Origin: Allorhizobium pseudoryzae
GTDB taxonomy: Bacteria > Pseudomonadota > Alphaproteobacteria > Rhizobiales > Rhizobiaceae
Direction of reading: 5' to 3'
Length of the DNA: 64,000 nt
NCBI RefSeq assembly: GCF_011046245.1
Contig: NZ_CP049241.1
Location: 2,496,001-2,560,000 of the forward strand
Shown here: one piece after another, positions 49,365 through 58,900 of the stretch
How positions within the stretch are numbered: position 1 is the stretch's first letter
How the letters are laid out: each line of letters opens with the position of its first letter
The notes under the pieces: model-generated
Told to the model about the DNA's origin: nothing
Databases searched by the model: none
Seen by the model: only the letters and a program-made list of their open reading frames with translations
Made by a program: the position numbers and the translations under genes

Positions 49365-50594
49365 ATGCGAATCTGGAAGCAAGTGCTCCTCAGTCTTGCC
49401 GTGCTGTTTGCCGGTCTCTGTCTCTGGCTGTTCGTTCGGCCTGATGCGGCATCCACGCTTGTCAGGGTCGGGGTGCCGCAGTCGCTCATTTCGATGATCC
49501 AGCCTGGCGCAGGGGAGAGTGCCGGCAATAACCGTTCTGCGCAAAGCGGTGCGGGTCAGGGGGCACAGGGTGCCGGGCAAGGGAACGGCCCGCGGGCCGG
49601 TCAGGGAACGGGCCCCGGCAGCGGTGCACCGCGTGGCGCGCTTGTGGTGGTCGAGGCGGCCGATATGGGAACGGTCAACGACCGGCTGGCGGCGATCGGC
49701 GACGGCCGGGCGATCCAGACGGTTGTTGTCATGCCGCAGGTCAGCGGTACCATCACCGAAATCAACGTGTCCTCCGGCCAGCGGGTCAAGAAGGGCGACG
49801 TGCTGGCCCGGCTCGACAATGACGAGCAACTGATCGAGCGCGACAAGGCGCAGGTGGCATTGCGCAGCGCCCAGGAGAAATCGCAGTCCTACAAGAACCT
49901 GCAGAGCGTCCCGCGCCTTGACGTGCTGGACGCGCAGATTGCCGAGGAATCGGCGAAGCTTGCGCTCTCCACTGCTGAACTCAACCTGCGCCGGCGCGAT
50001 ATCGTGGCGCCGATCGATGGTGTCGCCGGCATCGTGGCCGTCAATGTGGGCGACAATGTCACCACGCAGACGAGCGTCGTGACGCTGGATGACCGCTCGA
50101 AGATCCTGGTGGACTTCTGGGCGCCGGAGCGGTTCGTTGCGCAGTTGCAGCCCGGCCAGCCGGTTGAGGCGCATGCGGTCAGCCGTCCCGGCGATTCCTG
50201 CAACGGCGAGATCGAATCGATCGACAACCGCGTCGATTCGGCCAGCCGCACCATTCGTGTGCGGGCGAAGATCGACAATGCCAAGGACCTGTTACGCGCG
50301 GGCATGTCCTTCAACGTTACCATGCGGTTTTCCGGTGAACCCTATCCGGCGGTCGATCCGCTTGCCGTCCAGTGGGACGCGGAAGGCGCCTATGTCTGGA
50401 AGGTGGCGAACGAAAAGGCCGAGAAGGTGCGCGTGCGCATCATCCAGCGGAATTCCGACCGGGTCCTCGTCGATGCCGCGCTGAACGCGGACGACATGAT
50501 CGTGATCGAGGGCCTGCAACGGGTACGCCAGGGCCAGCCGGTGCGGATCCAGGGGGCGCCTGCGCCGAAGGTGGCGGAGGCGGCGCGCACATGA
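49365..50594 (+). CDS. RND efflux periplasmic adaptor (HlyD/AcrA family)
   Basis: A 409-residue membrane-fusion protein. An N-terminal membrane anchor (about 6-24) is followed by a Gly/Gln/Ser-rich disordered linker (about 45-90). The lipoyl, alpha-hairpin and beta-barrel domains start at GTVNDRLAAIGDG. Lipoyl-half signatures are PQVSGTITEINVSSGQRVKKGDVLARLD and RRRDIVAPIDGVAG. It bridges the RND pump and an outer-membrane channel. The stop overlaps the pump gene by 4 bp. No TolC-like gene is adjacent. Confidence 0.93.
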   Translation: MRIWKQVLLSLAVLFAGLCLWLFVRPDAASTLVRVGVPQSLISMIQPGAGESAGNNRSAQSGAGQGAQGAGQGNGPRAGQGTGPGSGAPRGALVVVEAADMGTVNDRLAAIGDGRAIQTVVVMPQVSGTITEINVSSGQRVKKGDVLARLDNDEQLIERDKAQVALRSAQEKSQSYKNLQSVPRLDVLDAQIAEESAKLALSTAELNLRRRDIVAPIDGVAGIVAVNVGDNVTTQTSVVTLDDRSKILVDFWAPERFVAQLQPGQPVEAHAVSRPGDSCNGEIESIDNRVDSASRTIRVRAKIDNAKDLLRAGMSFNVTMRFSGEPYPAVDPLAVQWDAEGAYVWKVANEKAEKVRVRIIQRNSDRVLVDAALNADDMIVIEGLQRVRQGQPVRIQGAPAPKVAEAART

Positions 50595-53500
50595 GCGAGA
50601 ACACCGAGATTTCCACCGACAAAGCCAAGAGCACGTTCACCGCGCTGTTCGTCCGCCGACCGATCCTCGCCGCCGTCATCAACACGCTGCTGGTGGTTGC
50701 CGGCCTTGCCGCCTTCGTGGGTGTGGAGGTGCGCGAACTGCCGGATGTGGACCAGCCGGTCATCACCGTGCGCACCACCTATGACGGCGCCTCGCCGCAG
50801 ACGATCGACCAGGAACTGACGCAGGTCATCGAAGGTGCAGTTGCCCGCGTCAGCGGCCTGAAGGCGCTCTCGTCGGAATCGCAGTTCGGCTCCAGCCGGG
50901 TCACGATGGAATTCTCCGACAATGTCGATCTCGCGGAAGCGGCGAACGATGTGCGTGATGCGATCGGCCGTGTGACCGGCCAGCTGCCGGACGATGCCGA
51001 CGACCCGCGCATCGTCAAGGCGGATTCCGATTCGCAGCCAATCATGCGTGTCGCCGTGACCTCGCAGACCATGTCCATGGACGACCTGACGCAGCTGGTC
51101 GATAACGAGATCGTCGACCGGCTGGCGGCCGTCGAAGGGGTGGCGGATGTCGAAACTTACGGCGACCAGGAAAAGATCTTCCGGGTCGATATCAATCAGG
51201 CGGCGCTGGCGAGCCGCGGCCTGACGATCGCGGACGTCTCCAGCGCGCTGGCAACGGCAGCGCTGGACGTTCCGGCTGGTTCTCTCACCAGCCGCACGCA
51301 GGATATCGTGGTGCGGGCGACGGCAAATTTGTCCACGCCGGAGGATTTCGGCAATGTGCTGGTGAAGGACAATATTCGCCTGCGCGACGTGGCGAACGTC
51401 CTGCTTGGCGCCGATGACGGCACGACGACGCTGCGCTCCAACGGCGTCCAGGGCATCGGGCTCGGTATCATCCGCCAGGCGCAGTCGAACACGCTCAACA
51501 TCTCCACGGGCGTGAAGGCGGTCGTGGATGAGTTGCAGAAGGCGATGCCGGAAGGCACACGCGTCTTCGTCACCAGCGATGACGCCGTCTTCATCCGGGG
51601 CGCCCTGCACGAGGTGGAACTGGCACTCGGCCTCTCGGCGCTTATCGTCGTTGTAGTGCTTTATCTCTTCCTGCGCGATTGGCGCGCCACCCTCATTCCG
51701 GCGCTCACCATGCCAGTGGCGCTGATCGGCACGCTGACCGCGATCTATCTCGTCGGTTTTTCGATCAATATCCTGACGCTTCTCGCCATCGTGCTGGCGA
51801 CCGGCCTCGTCGTCGATGATGCCATCGTTGTGCTGGAAAATATCGTGCGGCGGCGCACGGAAGGCATGGGGCCACGGGCGGCGGCGGTGCTTGGCACGCA
51901 GGAAGTCTTCTTCGCGGTGCTGGCGACCACGGCGACGCTGGCTGCGGTCTTCATTCCGCTCTCCTTCCTGCCGGGTCAGCTGGGTGGCCTGTTCCGCGAA
52001 TTCGGCTTCGTGCTGGCCTTCGCGGTGGCGCTCTCCTCGATCACCGCGCTCACGCTCTGCCCGATGCTCGCTTCCCGCATGCTGACGCGGCCGATGAGTG
52101 AGCCGAAGGGCCTGCTGCCGTCCTTCGGTGCCCTGTTTGCGCACGTCTATGCCTCCAGCCTGCGCTTTTGCCTGAACGCGCCGCTGGTGGTGATTGCCGG
52201 CTCGCTGCTGTTTGCCTTTGCCGCCTTCGTCACCTTCGGCACGATCAAGAGCGAGTTGACGCCGCAGGAAGATCGCTCCGCGGTGCTTTTGCGGTTGAGC
52301 GCGCCAGAAGGCGTCAGCCTGGCCTACACGCAGGACCAGTTGAAGCGCATCGAGGAAAATCTGCAGCCGCTCGTGCAGTCCGGTGAGATCCGCAACGTCT
52401 TTTCGATCTCCGGCATGGGGGGCTCCACCAATAGCGGCTTCATGGTGCTGACGCTGGCGCCGTGGGAAGAGCGCAGCCGCAGCCAGAATGCCATCGCGAG
52501 CGACGTGAATGCAGCGGCTGCCCGTGTGCCGGCGCTGCGCGGTTTTGCGATCCAGACCAACAGTCTGCGCATCCGCGGTGCCGGCAGTGGCCTCCAGGTG
52601 GCGCTCGTCGGGGCCGATCACACCCGTCTGACGGATGCCGCGATCAAGCTCGTGCAGGCCATGGAGCAGAGCCCGTCCTTCGAGACGCCGCGTCTCGACA
52701 ATGAGCCGACGCAGGTGCAGCTGTCAGTGTCGATCGACCGCGAGCGGGCCTCCGATCTGGGGATCGACATCACCGGCCTCTCCACCGCCATGCAGGCGCT
52801 TCTCGAAGGCCGCTCGATCGTCGATGTCTTCGTCGATGGCGAGGCGATCCCGGTGAAGCTCACCTCCAGCATGCAGCCGGTCGATGATCCCACGGATCTC
52901 GAAAACATCTTCCTGCGCACCGGCGACGGGCGCGTGGTGCCGATGTCGACGATCGCGACGCTGAAGGAAGGGGCTGTTGCGCCGGAACTCAACCGCGAAC
53001 AGCAGCTGGCCGCCGTGTCGCTCTCCTCCGGCTTGAAAAATGGTGTTCCGCTCGGTCAGGCGCTCGAGGAGGTGATCAAGCTGGCAGAGCCTCTGCTGCC
53101 GGAAGGCGCCCGCGTGATGCCGCTCGCGGAAGCAAAGACGCTCGGCGAAAATTCGAACGCCATGGCGATCACCTTCGGTTTTGCGATTGCCATCATCTTC
53201 CTCGTTCTCGCCGCCCAGTTCGAAAGCGTGCTGTCCTCGATCATCATCATGACGACGGTGCCGCTCGGCCTTGCCTGCGCCGTCTTCGCCCTGGTGCTGA
53301 CCGGCTCGACGCTCAACGTCTACAGCCAGATCGGCCTCGTGCTGCTCGTCGGCGTCATGGCGAAGAACGGCATCCTGATCGTCGAATTCGCCAACCAGCT
53401 CCGCGACCAGGGGGCAGGGGTGCGTGAGGCAATCGAGCGGGCGTGCCGCCTGCGTCTGAGGCCCGTGATGATGACGATGATCGCCACCATTCTCGGTGGT

Positions 53501-53746
53501 GTACCGCTGGTTCTCGCCCAGGGTGCCGGCGCGGAAGCCCGTATCGCCCTCGGCTGGGTCATCGTCGGCGGCCTGGGGCTTGCGACGCTGGTGACGCTGT
53601 TCATCACACCGGTCGCCTATCTGCTGCTCGCCCGCTTTGCCAAGCCGAACGCGCATGAGGAGCAGCGGCTGCATGACGAGCTGGAACGGGCGCAGAACCG
53701 CGCCGCCAACGAGGAGAAGAAGGCGCCGCTCTTGGCGGCGGAGTGA
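50591..53746 (+). CDS. RND efflux transporter, AcrB/MdtB-like inner-membrane pump
   Basis: A 1051-residue HAE1-type pump with twelve transmembrane helices and two periplasmic porter repeats. The proton-relay aspartates are D409 and D410 in GLVVDDAIVVLENI. The first repeat shows VRELPDVDQPVITVRTTYDGA; the second TMD carries the VGVMAKNGILIVEFAN segment of the second relay. It should expel hydrophobic compounds or drugs in exchange for protons. The ATG at 50591 overlaps the adaptor TGA. No local regulator gene of the TetR or MarR type was seen. Confidence 0.95.
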   Translation: MSENTEISTDKAKSTFTALFVRRPILAAVINTLLVVAGLAAFVGVEVRELPDVDQPVITVRTTYDGASPQTIDQELTQVIEGAVARVSGLKALSSESQFGSSRVTMEFSDNVDLAEAANDVRDAIGRVTGQLPDDADDPRIVKADSDSQPIMRVAVTSQTMSMDDLTQLVDNEIVDRLAAVEGVADVETYGDQEKIFRVDINQAALASRGLTIADVSSALATAALDVPAGSLTSRTQDIVVRATANLSTPEDFGNVLVKDNIRLRDVANVLLGADDGTTTLRSNGVQGIGLGIIRQAQSNTLNISTGVKAVVDELQKAMPEGTRVFVTSDDAVFIRGALHEVELALGLSALIVVVVLYLFLRDWRATLIPALTMPVALIGTLTAIYLVGFSINILTLLAIVLATGLVVDDAIVVLENIVRRRTEGMGPRAAAVLGTQEVFFAVLATTATLAAVFIPLSFLPGQLGGLFREFGFVLAFAVALSSITALTLCPMLASRMLTRPMSEPKGLLPSFGALFAHVYASSLRFCLNAPLVVIAGSLLFAFAAFVTFGTIKSELTPQEDRSAVLLRLSAPEGVSLAYTQDQLKRIEENLQPLVQSGEIRNVFSISGMGGSTNSGFMVLTLAPWEERSRSQNAIASDVNAAAARVPALRGFAIQTNSLRIRGAGSGLQVALVGADHTRLTDAAIKLVQAMEQSPSFETPRLDNEPTQVQLSVSIDRERASDLGIDITGLSTAMQALLEGRSIVDVFVDGEAIPVKLTSSMQPVDDPTDLENIFLRTGDGRVVPMSTIATLKEGAVAPELNREQQLAAVSLSSGLKNGVPLGQALEEVIKLAEPLLPEGARVMPLAEAKTLGENSNAMAITFGFAIAIIFLVLAAQFESVLSSIIIMTTVPLGLACAVFALVLTGSTLNVYSQIGLVLLVGVMAKNGILIVEFANQLRDQGAGVREAIERACRLRLRPVMMTMIATILGGVPLVLAQGAGAEARIALGWVIVGGLGLATLVTLFITPVAYLLLARFAKPNAHEEQRLHDELERAQNRAANEEKKAPLLAAE

Positions 53747-53820
53747 GCGGGTGCCTGGGGCATTGACGGTCAGCTTCACGGTCGTCACTGTCTTTCAAGG
53801 CTGAACGCCGGGAGAACAGC

Positions 53821-54057
53821 ATGGGATTGGTCACAATCGGAGTTCCGGAAGAGACGGCTGCGGAGCTTGAGGAGCTATCAAAACGCCTTGAGCGGACGCA
53901 GCCGGAAATCATTGCCCTTGCTGTCGCGGAACTGATGGCGCGGGAGCGATCGGATCTGGCGGAAATCGAAGCAGCACTTGCGGAGGCGGACGCCGGCGAA
54001 TTCGCCAGCGAGGAGGACGTCAGGGCCTTGCTGGCCAAGTATCGCGAACCTCTTTGA
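53821..54057 (+). CDS. ParD-like ribbon-helix-helix antitoxin
   Basis: A 78-residue protein beginning MGLVTIGVPEETAAELEELS, with the short beta strand and two helices of a CopG/MetJ RHH domain in the first 45 residues and an acidic C-terminal tail (EADAGEFASEEDVRALLAKY) that should wrap the toxin. It is followed by the toxin gene, whose ATG shares the A of the stop codon. GGAGAACAGC precedes the ATG. Confidence 0.8.
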   Translation: MGLVTIGVPEETAAELEELSKRLERTQPEIIALAVAELMARERSDLAEIEAALAEADAGEFASEEDVRALLAKYREPL

Positions 54058-54356
54058 TGGCGAGCGGCAGGCGCGGTCTTCGCTGGACGAAACGGGCCTT
54101 GCGTCGGATTGACGACATCGGCCAGACGATCGCCATCGAGAATCCGTCTGCGTCAGCTATAGTGGTGCAACGCATCATCTCCGTCGTTTACGGGTTGGAA
54201 GAGCATCCATTCCGAGGAAGACCGGGCCGAGTGGTTGGAACGCGTGAACTCGTCGTCCCAGGTCTGCCCTACATCATTGCCTATCGGGTCACGGATCAAC
54301 ACATCTCCATTCTCACGGTGCTGCACGCAGCCCGCCGCTGGCCTCGCAGGCTGTAA
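54057..54356 (+). CDS. ParE/RelE-family toxin
   Basis: A 99-residue basic protein, MASGRRGLRWTKRALRRIDD onward, with the ParE/RelE pattern: LRWTKRALRRIDDIGQTIA, then HPFRGRPGRVVGTRELVVPGLPYIIAYRV and VLHAARRWP. ParE members poison DNA gyrase, while RelE members cleave mRNA; the GRPGRVxGTREL motif favours ParE. The start at 54057 overlaps the antitoxin stop by one base (TGATG). Toxin and antitoxin appear intact, so the pair is probably functional. Confidence 0.8.
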   Translation: MASGRRGLRWTKRALRRIDDIGQTIAIENPSASAIVVQRIISVVYGLEEHPFRGRPGRVVGTRELVVPGLPYIIAYRVTDQHISILTVLHAARRWPRRL

Positions 54357-54452
54357 GCTCCACCCATTCGCGTATGGACAAGCTCCGGCGTCTCGCTTAC
54401 CAAACGTTGCAGAGACTGTCGGCCCTGGCGGGCCGGATCTGGAGATAGCATT

Positions 54453-55877
54453 ATGGTTATGAGAGACGTGCAACCCGGCCCGCGCAACGAGGAGGGGATT
54501 GCCACCGTCCTCGCGATCTTGAAACAGCAGCTGGGAGAGCGTCTGCAGACCGGCCAGGCGTTTCGCGAACAGCATGCCCATACCACCACCTATCTGCCGC
54601 GCCAGATTCCGGATGGCGTCGTGTTTGCCGAAAGCGTCGAGGATGTGAAGGCCGTCGTGAAGGCCTGTGCGGCGCATCGGGTGCCCGTCATTCCCTTTGG
54701 CACAGGCTCGTCGCTCGAAGGCCAGGTGAACGCGCCATCGGGTGGAATTTCCATCGATTTTTCGCGCATGGACAAGGTGCTCCGGGTCTCGCCGGAGGAT
54801 CTCGACGTGACGGTTCAGCCGGGTGTGACGCGCGAGGCGCTCAACACCTATCTGCGCGATACCGGCCTGTTCTTCCCGATCGATCCCGGCGCCAATGCCT
54901 CGATCGGCGGCATGACGGCAACCCGGGCGTCCGGTACCAATGCCGTGCGCTATGGAACGATGAAGGACAATGTGCTGTCGCTGACGGTGGTGACGGCGGA
55001 TGGCGAGGAAATCACCACCGGCACGCGGGCGAAAAAATCCTCCGCCGGCTACGATCTCACCCGGCTTTTCGTCGGTTCCGAAGGCACGCTTGGCGTGATC
55101 ACTTCGATCACCCTCAAGTTGCAGGGCATTCCGGAAAAGATCGGCGGTGGCGTCTGCGCCTTTCCCAGCGTCAAGGCGGCCTGCGACGCGGTGATCATGA
55201 CCATCCAGATGGGGATCCCCGTCGCCCGCATCGAACTGCTCGATGCCGTGCAGATGAAGGCCTGCAATGCCTATTCCGGCCTTGCCTATGCGGAGAAGCC
55301 GACGCTCTTCCTCGAGTTCCACGGTACCGAGGATACGGTGCGCATGCAGTCGGAGCAGTTCGCGATGATCGCGGCCGAATGCGGCGGCGAGGAGTTCCAG
55401 TGGACGGGCGATGCCGCCTCGCGCGCAAAACTGTGGAAGGCGCGCCATGACGCCTATTGGGCCGCCCGGGCGCTTGCCCCGCATCTCGGTGCGCTTTCGA
55501 CGGATGTCTGCGTGCCGATTTCCAGGCTCGCCGATTGCGTGGCCGAAACCCAGGCGGATATCGTCGAAAACAACTTTCTCGCCCCGATCGTCGGCCATGC
55601 CGGCGATGGCAACTTCCACCTGCTTTTGCTGTTCGACGAGAAGGACCCGGCGGATATTGCGCGAACGGAAGCCTTCGTGGAGCGTCTCAACCGGCGCGCC
55701 CTCTCCATGGATGGCACCTGCACCGGCGAACACGGGATCGGACAGGGCAAGATGAGCTTCCTGGAACAGGAAGCGGGCGGGGCGCTTAGCCTGATGGCGA
55801 CCATCAAACAGGCGCTCGATCCGCACAATATCTTCAATCCGGGCAAGATCTTGCGCCCGAAGCATGATGGTGTGTGA
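54453..55877 (+). CDS. FAD-binding oxidoreductase, GlcD/D-lactate dehydrogenase type
   Basis: A 474-residue FAD_binding_4/FAD-oxidase_C flavoenzyme. The FAD segments are VIPFGTGSSLEGQ and TRASGTNAVRYGT with GSEGTLGVI, and the catalytic C-terminal motif is HAGDGNFH; GTCTGEHGIGQGK is also present. The family includes glycolate oxidase GlcD, D-lactate dehydrogenase Dld and 2-hydroxyglutarate dehydrogenase. The Cys-rich GlcE/GlcF partners are absent, so a D-lactate or D-2-hydroxyacid:quinone-type enzyme is more likely than glycolate oxidase. It begins 96 bp after the toxin. Confidence 0.88.
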   Translation: MVMRDVQPGPRNEEGIATVLAILKQQLGERLQTGQAFREQHAHTTTYLPRQIPDGVVFAESVEDVKAVVKACAAHRVPVIPFGTGSSLEGQVNAPSGGISIDFSRMDKVLRVSPEDLDVTVQPGVTREALNTYLRDTGLFFPIDPGANASIGGMTATRASGTNAVRYGTMKDNVLSLTVVTADGEEITTGTRAKKSSAGYDLTRLFVGSEGTLGVITSITLKLQGIPEKIGGGVCAFPSVKAACDAVIMTIQMGIPVARIELLDAVQMKACNAYSGLAYAEKPTLFLEFHGTEDTVRMQSEQFAMIAAECGGEEFQWTGDAASRAKLWKARHDAYWAARALAPHLGALSTDVCVPISRLADCVAETQADIVENNFLAPIVGHAGDGNFHLLLLFDEKDPADIARTEAFVERLNRRALSMDGTCTGEHGIGQGKMSFLEQEAGGALSLMATIKQALDPHNIFNPGKILRPKHDGV

Positions 55878-55941
55878 TAGGATCTTGCCGCAGGGAGAGG
55901 TCGCATTGAACTCCTCGCCCTGACCCAAGGAGAATGGTGCG

Positions 55942-58900
55942 GTGCTCGGACGGATATTGCTGGTGATCAGCGGCCTGGTGGTCGTCGCCTTGTTCACGGC
56001 CCTGTTGGCGCCCTTTTTCGTGGACTGGTCGAGCTTCCGTCGCGATTTCGAAACCCAGGCGAGCCGTATCCTTGGCAAGAAAGTCACCGTCAACGGCACG
56101 GTCGATGCGCGGCTCCTGCCGTTCCCGTCGGTGACGATGACCGATGTACGGGTGGGGCAGGATACAGACGGCACGCCGATTGTGCAGGTCGCCGCCTTTT
56201 CCATGGACATGGAACTGGCGCCTTTCCTCTCCGGCGAAGCCCGCATCTTCGACATGCGCCTCGATCGGCCCAAGGCGCGCATCCGTGTGCTGAAGGACGG
56301 CAAGCTGGACTGGATGCGCGGCAGCCGGCCCGAACTTCCGGCGCGCAATGTTGTGCTCGAAGACGTGCATGTCACGGGCGCCGAGATCGAATTCATCGAC
56401 GAAGCCACGGGTCGCACACGCCGGGTGACCGGGCTGACGGCTGAAATGTCGGCGACCTCGCTCGCCGGTCCCTGGCGCGCCGAGGGCAACGCGACGCTGG
56501 ACGGGTATGAGGCGAAATTTTCGCTGGCGAGCGGCGAGCCCGAAGCCGCAACGGCCAGTGTTCCGCTGCGCATGAAGGTCTGGCCCGATGTCCAGCCGGT
56601 CGAAGTGCAACTGGATGGTGCGCTTGCTCTCACCGAGGCAAGGCCCGAATATAAAGGCGACTTCAGCCTTTCCTTCCTCGACCAGCCGATCAACCCGGTC
56701 TTGCCGCAGACGACGGAAAAGCCGGTGCCGCCACCGCGCACCAAGGGCAAGTTCGAACTCACCAATGACCGTATCCGCATTGCCGAATACCGGACCGAAA
56801 TCGGCGGGCTGGACAATCCATACGTGGTGACCGGCGAGGCGACGCTCGATACCGGCGACAAGCCGGAATTCCTGCTGACCGCCGAGGGTCAGCAGGTGGA
56901 TGTGAATCGGCTGACCGCGGATCTGGTGAAGGGCAAGACGGCGCGCAATCCGCATGTCTCCGGCCAGCAACGGCTGAATGCGCTGATCGCGATCGCCGCG
57001 CGCGTTCCCATTCCGCAGGTGCCGGGCAAGGCGACGATCCGCCTGCCCGCGATCGTGGCGGACGGCACGACGATCCGCGACGTGCGGCTGGACATGCGCC
57101 CGGCCGGCAAGGGGTGGAAGGTCGAGAATGCCGTGGCGACGCTGCCGGGCCGCACGCAGGTGGAGGTGCAAGGCGCACTGAGGCTGGATGGTGCGGCCTC
57201 GTTCACCGGCCGCATGCTGCTTGCTTCCAACCAGCCCTCCGGCCTGTCCGACTGGCTGACCGGCAAGGTGGATCCCGCCATCCGACAATTGAAGGCGGCG
57301 GGTTTTTCCGCCACCGTCAACCTCACGCCGACGCTGCAGCGGTTCGACAATCTGGAACTGGCTGTCGGGGCGGCGACCCTGAAGGGCCGGGTGGAACGCG
57401 AATCGCCCGCCGAGGCGACGCCGACGCTTTCGATCAATCTGACCGGCGACGAGGTGGATCTCGATGCCTTGCGGGCGCTCGCCTCGCTGATGACCGGCGA
57501 CGATGCCGGCGAAGACGTGCTCGACCACCGTCTGGCCGCCCAGATCAAGGCCGGCCGTCTCACCGCCTTCGGGATCGCTGCCGAGAAGGTCGAGACGGTG
57601 CTGGAACTCGGGGCCGGCAAGCTGTCGCTGCAGAAGCTGACGATCGGCAATGTGGCCGGCGCCAGCATTACGGCCAAGGGCACGGCGGAGGGGTCGTTCC
57701 TCTCCTATTCCGGCAGCGGTTCGCTGACTTTCAACGCCTTTGATCCGACGCCGTTCATCACCATGCTGCACCAGAAGCTGCCGCGCCATCCGCTGCTCGA
57801 CAGGCTGGTGCGCAATGCCGCCTGGTATGCCGATACGAATCTCTCCGCCAATGTCACGCTGCAGGATGGGGCTCTGGCTGCCAGGATCGGTGGCCGCAGC
57901 AATGGCAGCGAGGTGAGCGCCGACCTCGACCTGCCGAACCTCTTCGATATCACCGCCGACACGAAGCTGGACCTGACGGCCAAGCTTGCCAACCCGCAGG
58001 CGGGCACGCTGCTTGGCCAGATGGGGCTCGATTCGCTGCCCTTTGACGGCGACAGCGACGCGTCGCTCTCGCTCGACCTGCATCAGGATGGCAGCAAGCC
58101 GGCACGTCTCAATGTCGCCTATGCGACCGACCGCACCCGTCTCTCTGCGGATGGCACGGCAAACCTGTCGGCCGATGCCTTCGGCCAGGGGCAGTTCGAC
58201 ATGACGTTGAAAAGCGAGGATCTGGAACCGACGCTGCTGACGGCCGGCATCGGCCTGCCGCAGTTCGGGCTCGGCCTGCCGGTGGATCTGTCCGCTTCGC
58301 TTGTCCTACAGCCACAGGCGGCGCGCTTCGACGCGATCCGCGGCGCGATCGGCGGCAATGGCGTCAGCGGTCAGGTGACCCTGGATCGGACGGCAAGCCT
58401 GACCAAGGCGAGCGGCGAGGTGACGCTTGATCTCGTTGATCTGGGCTGGCTGGGCGAGGCGGTCTACGGACCTCTGACGGACGGAGAAACGGGAGACCTC
58501 TCGGACAAATCCTTCGCCCTGCCAATGTTTGCTGGCACCGATCTGGCCTTCACCCTGCATGCCCGCAGCCTGAAGGGTTTCGGCCTTCCGCCGGCGGAGG
58601 AGGTTTCCGCGCGACTCATCAGCCGGGCCGGTGGCGTAACGATCGAGGAGGCGAAGGGCCGCTGGCTGGGCGGTCAGATTGCCGGGCGTGTTGCCCTGTC
58701 GAACAGCGAGGGAGTCGGCCTGTTCCAGACCCGGCTCAGCGTCGAGAATGCCGATCTGGCGTCGCTTGTCTGGCAATCGCAGGGCAAGCCGGTGGCGACC
58801 GGCCGAACCTCCTTCGCATTGGCCGCCGAGGCAACCGCCAAGACACCGGCAGGCCTGCTGGCGGCTGCGAGCGGATCCGGTGCCGTCCACCTGACGGATC

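Noticed and set aside
50390..52621. 743-residue antisense open frame opposite the RND pump
   Set aside because: Same artefact; the pump is unmistakable and the antisense frame has no domain.
54153..56861. 902-residue antisense open frame opposite toxin-glcD-asmA
   Set aside because: Covers several unrelated sense genes; no recognisable domain.
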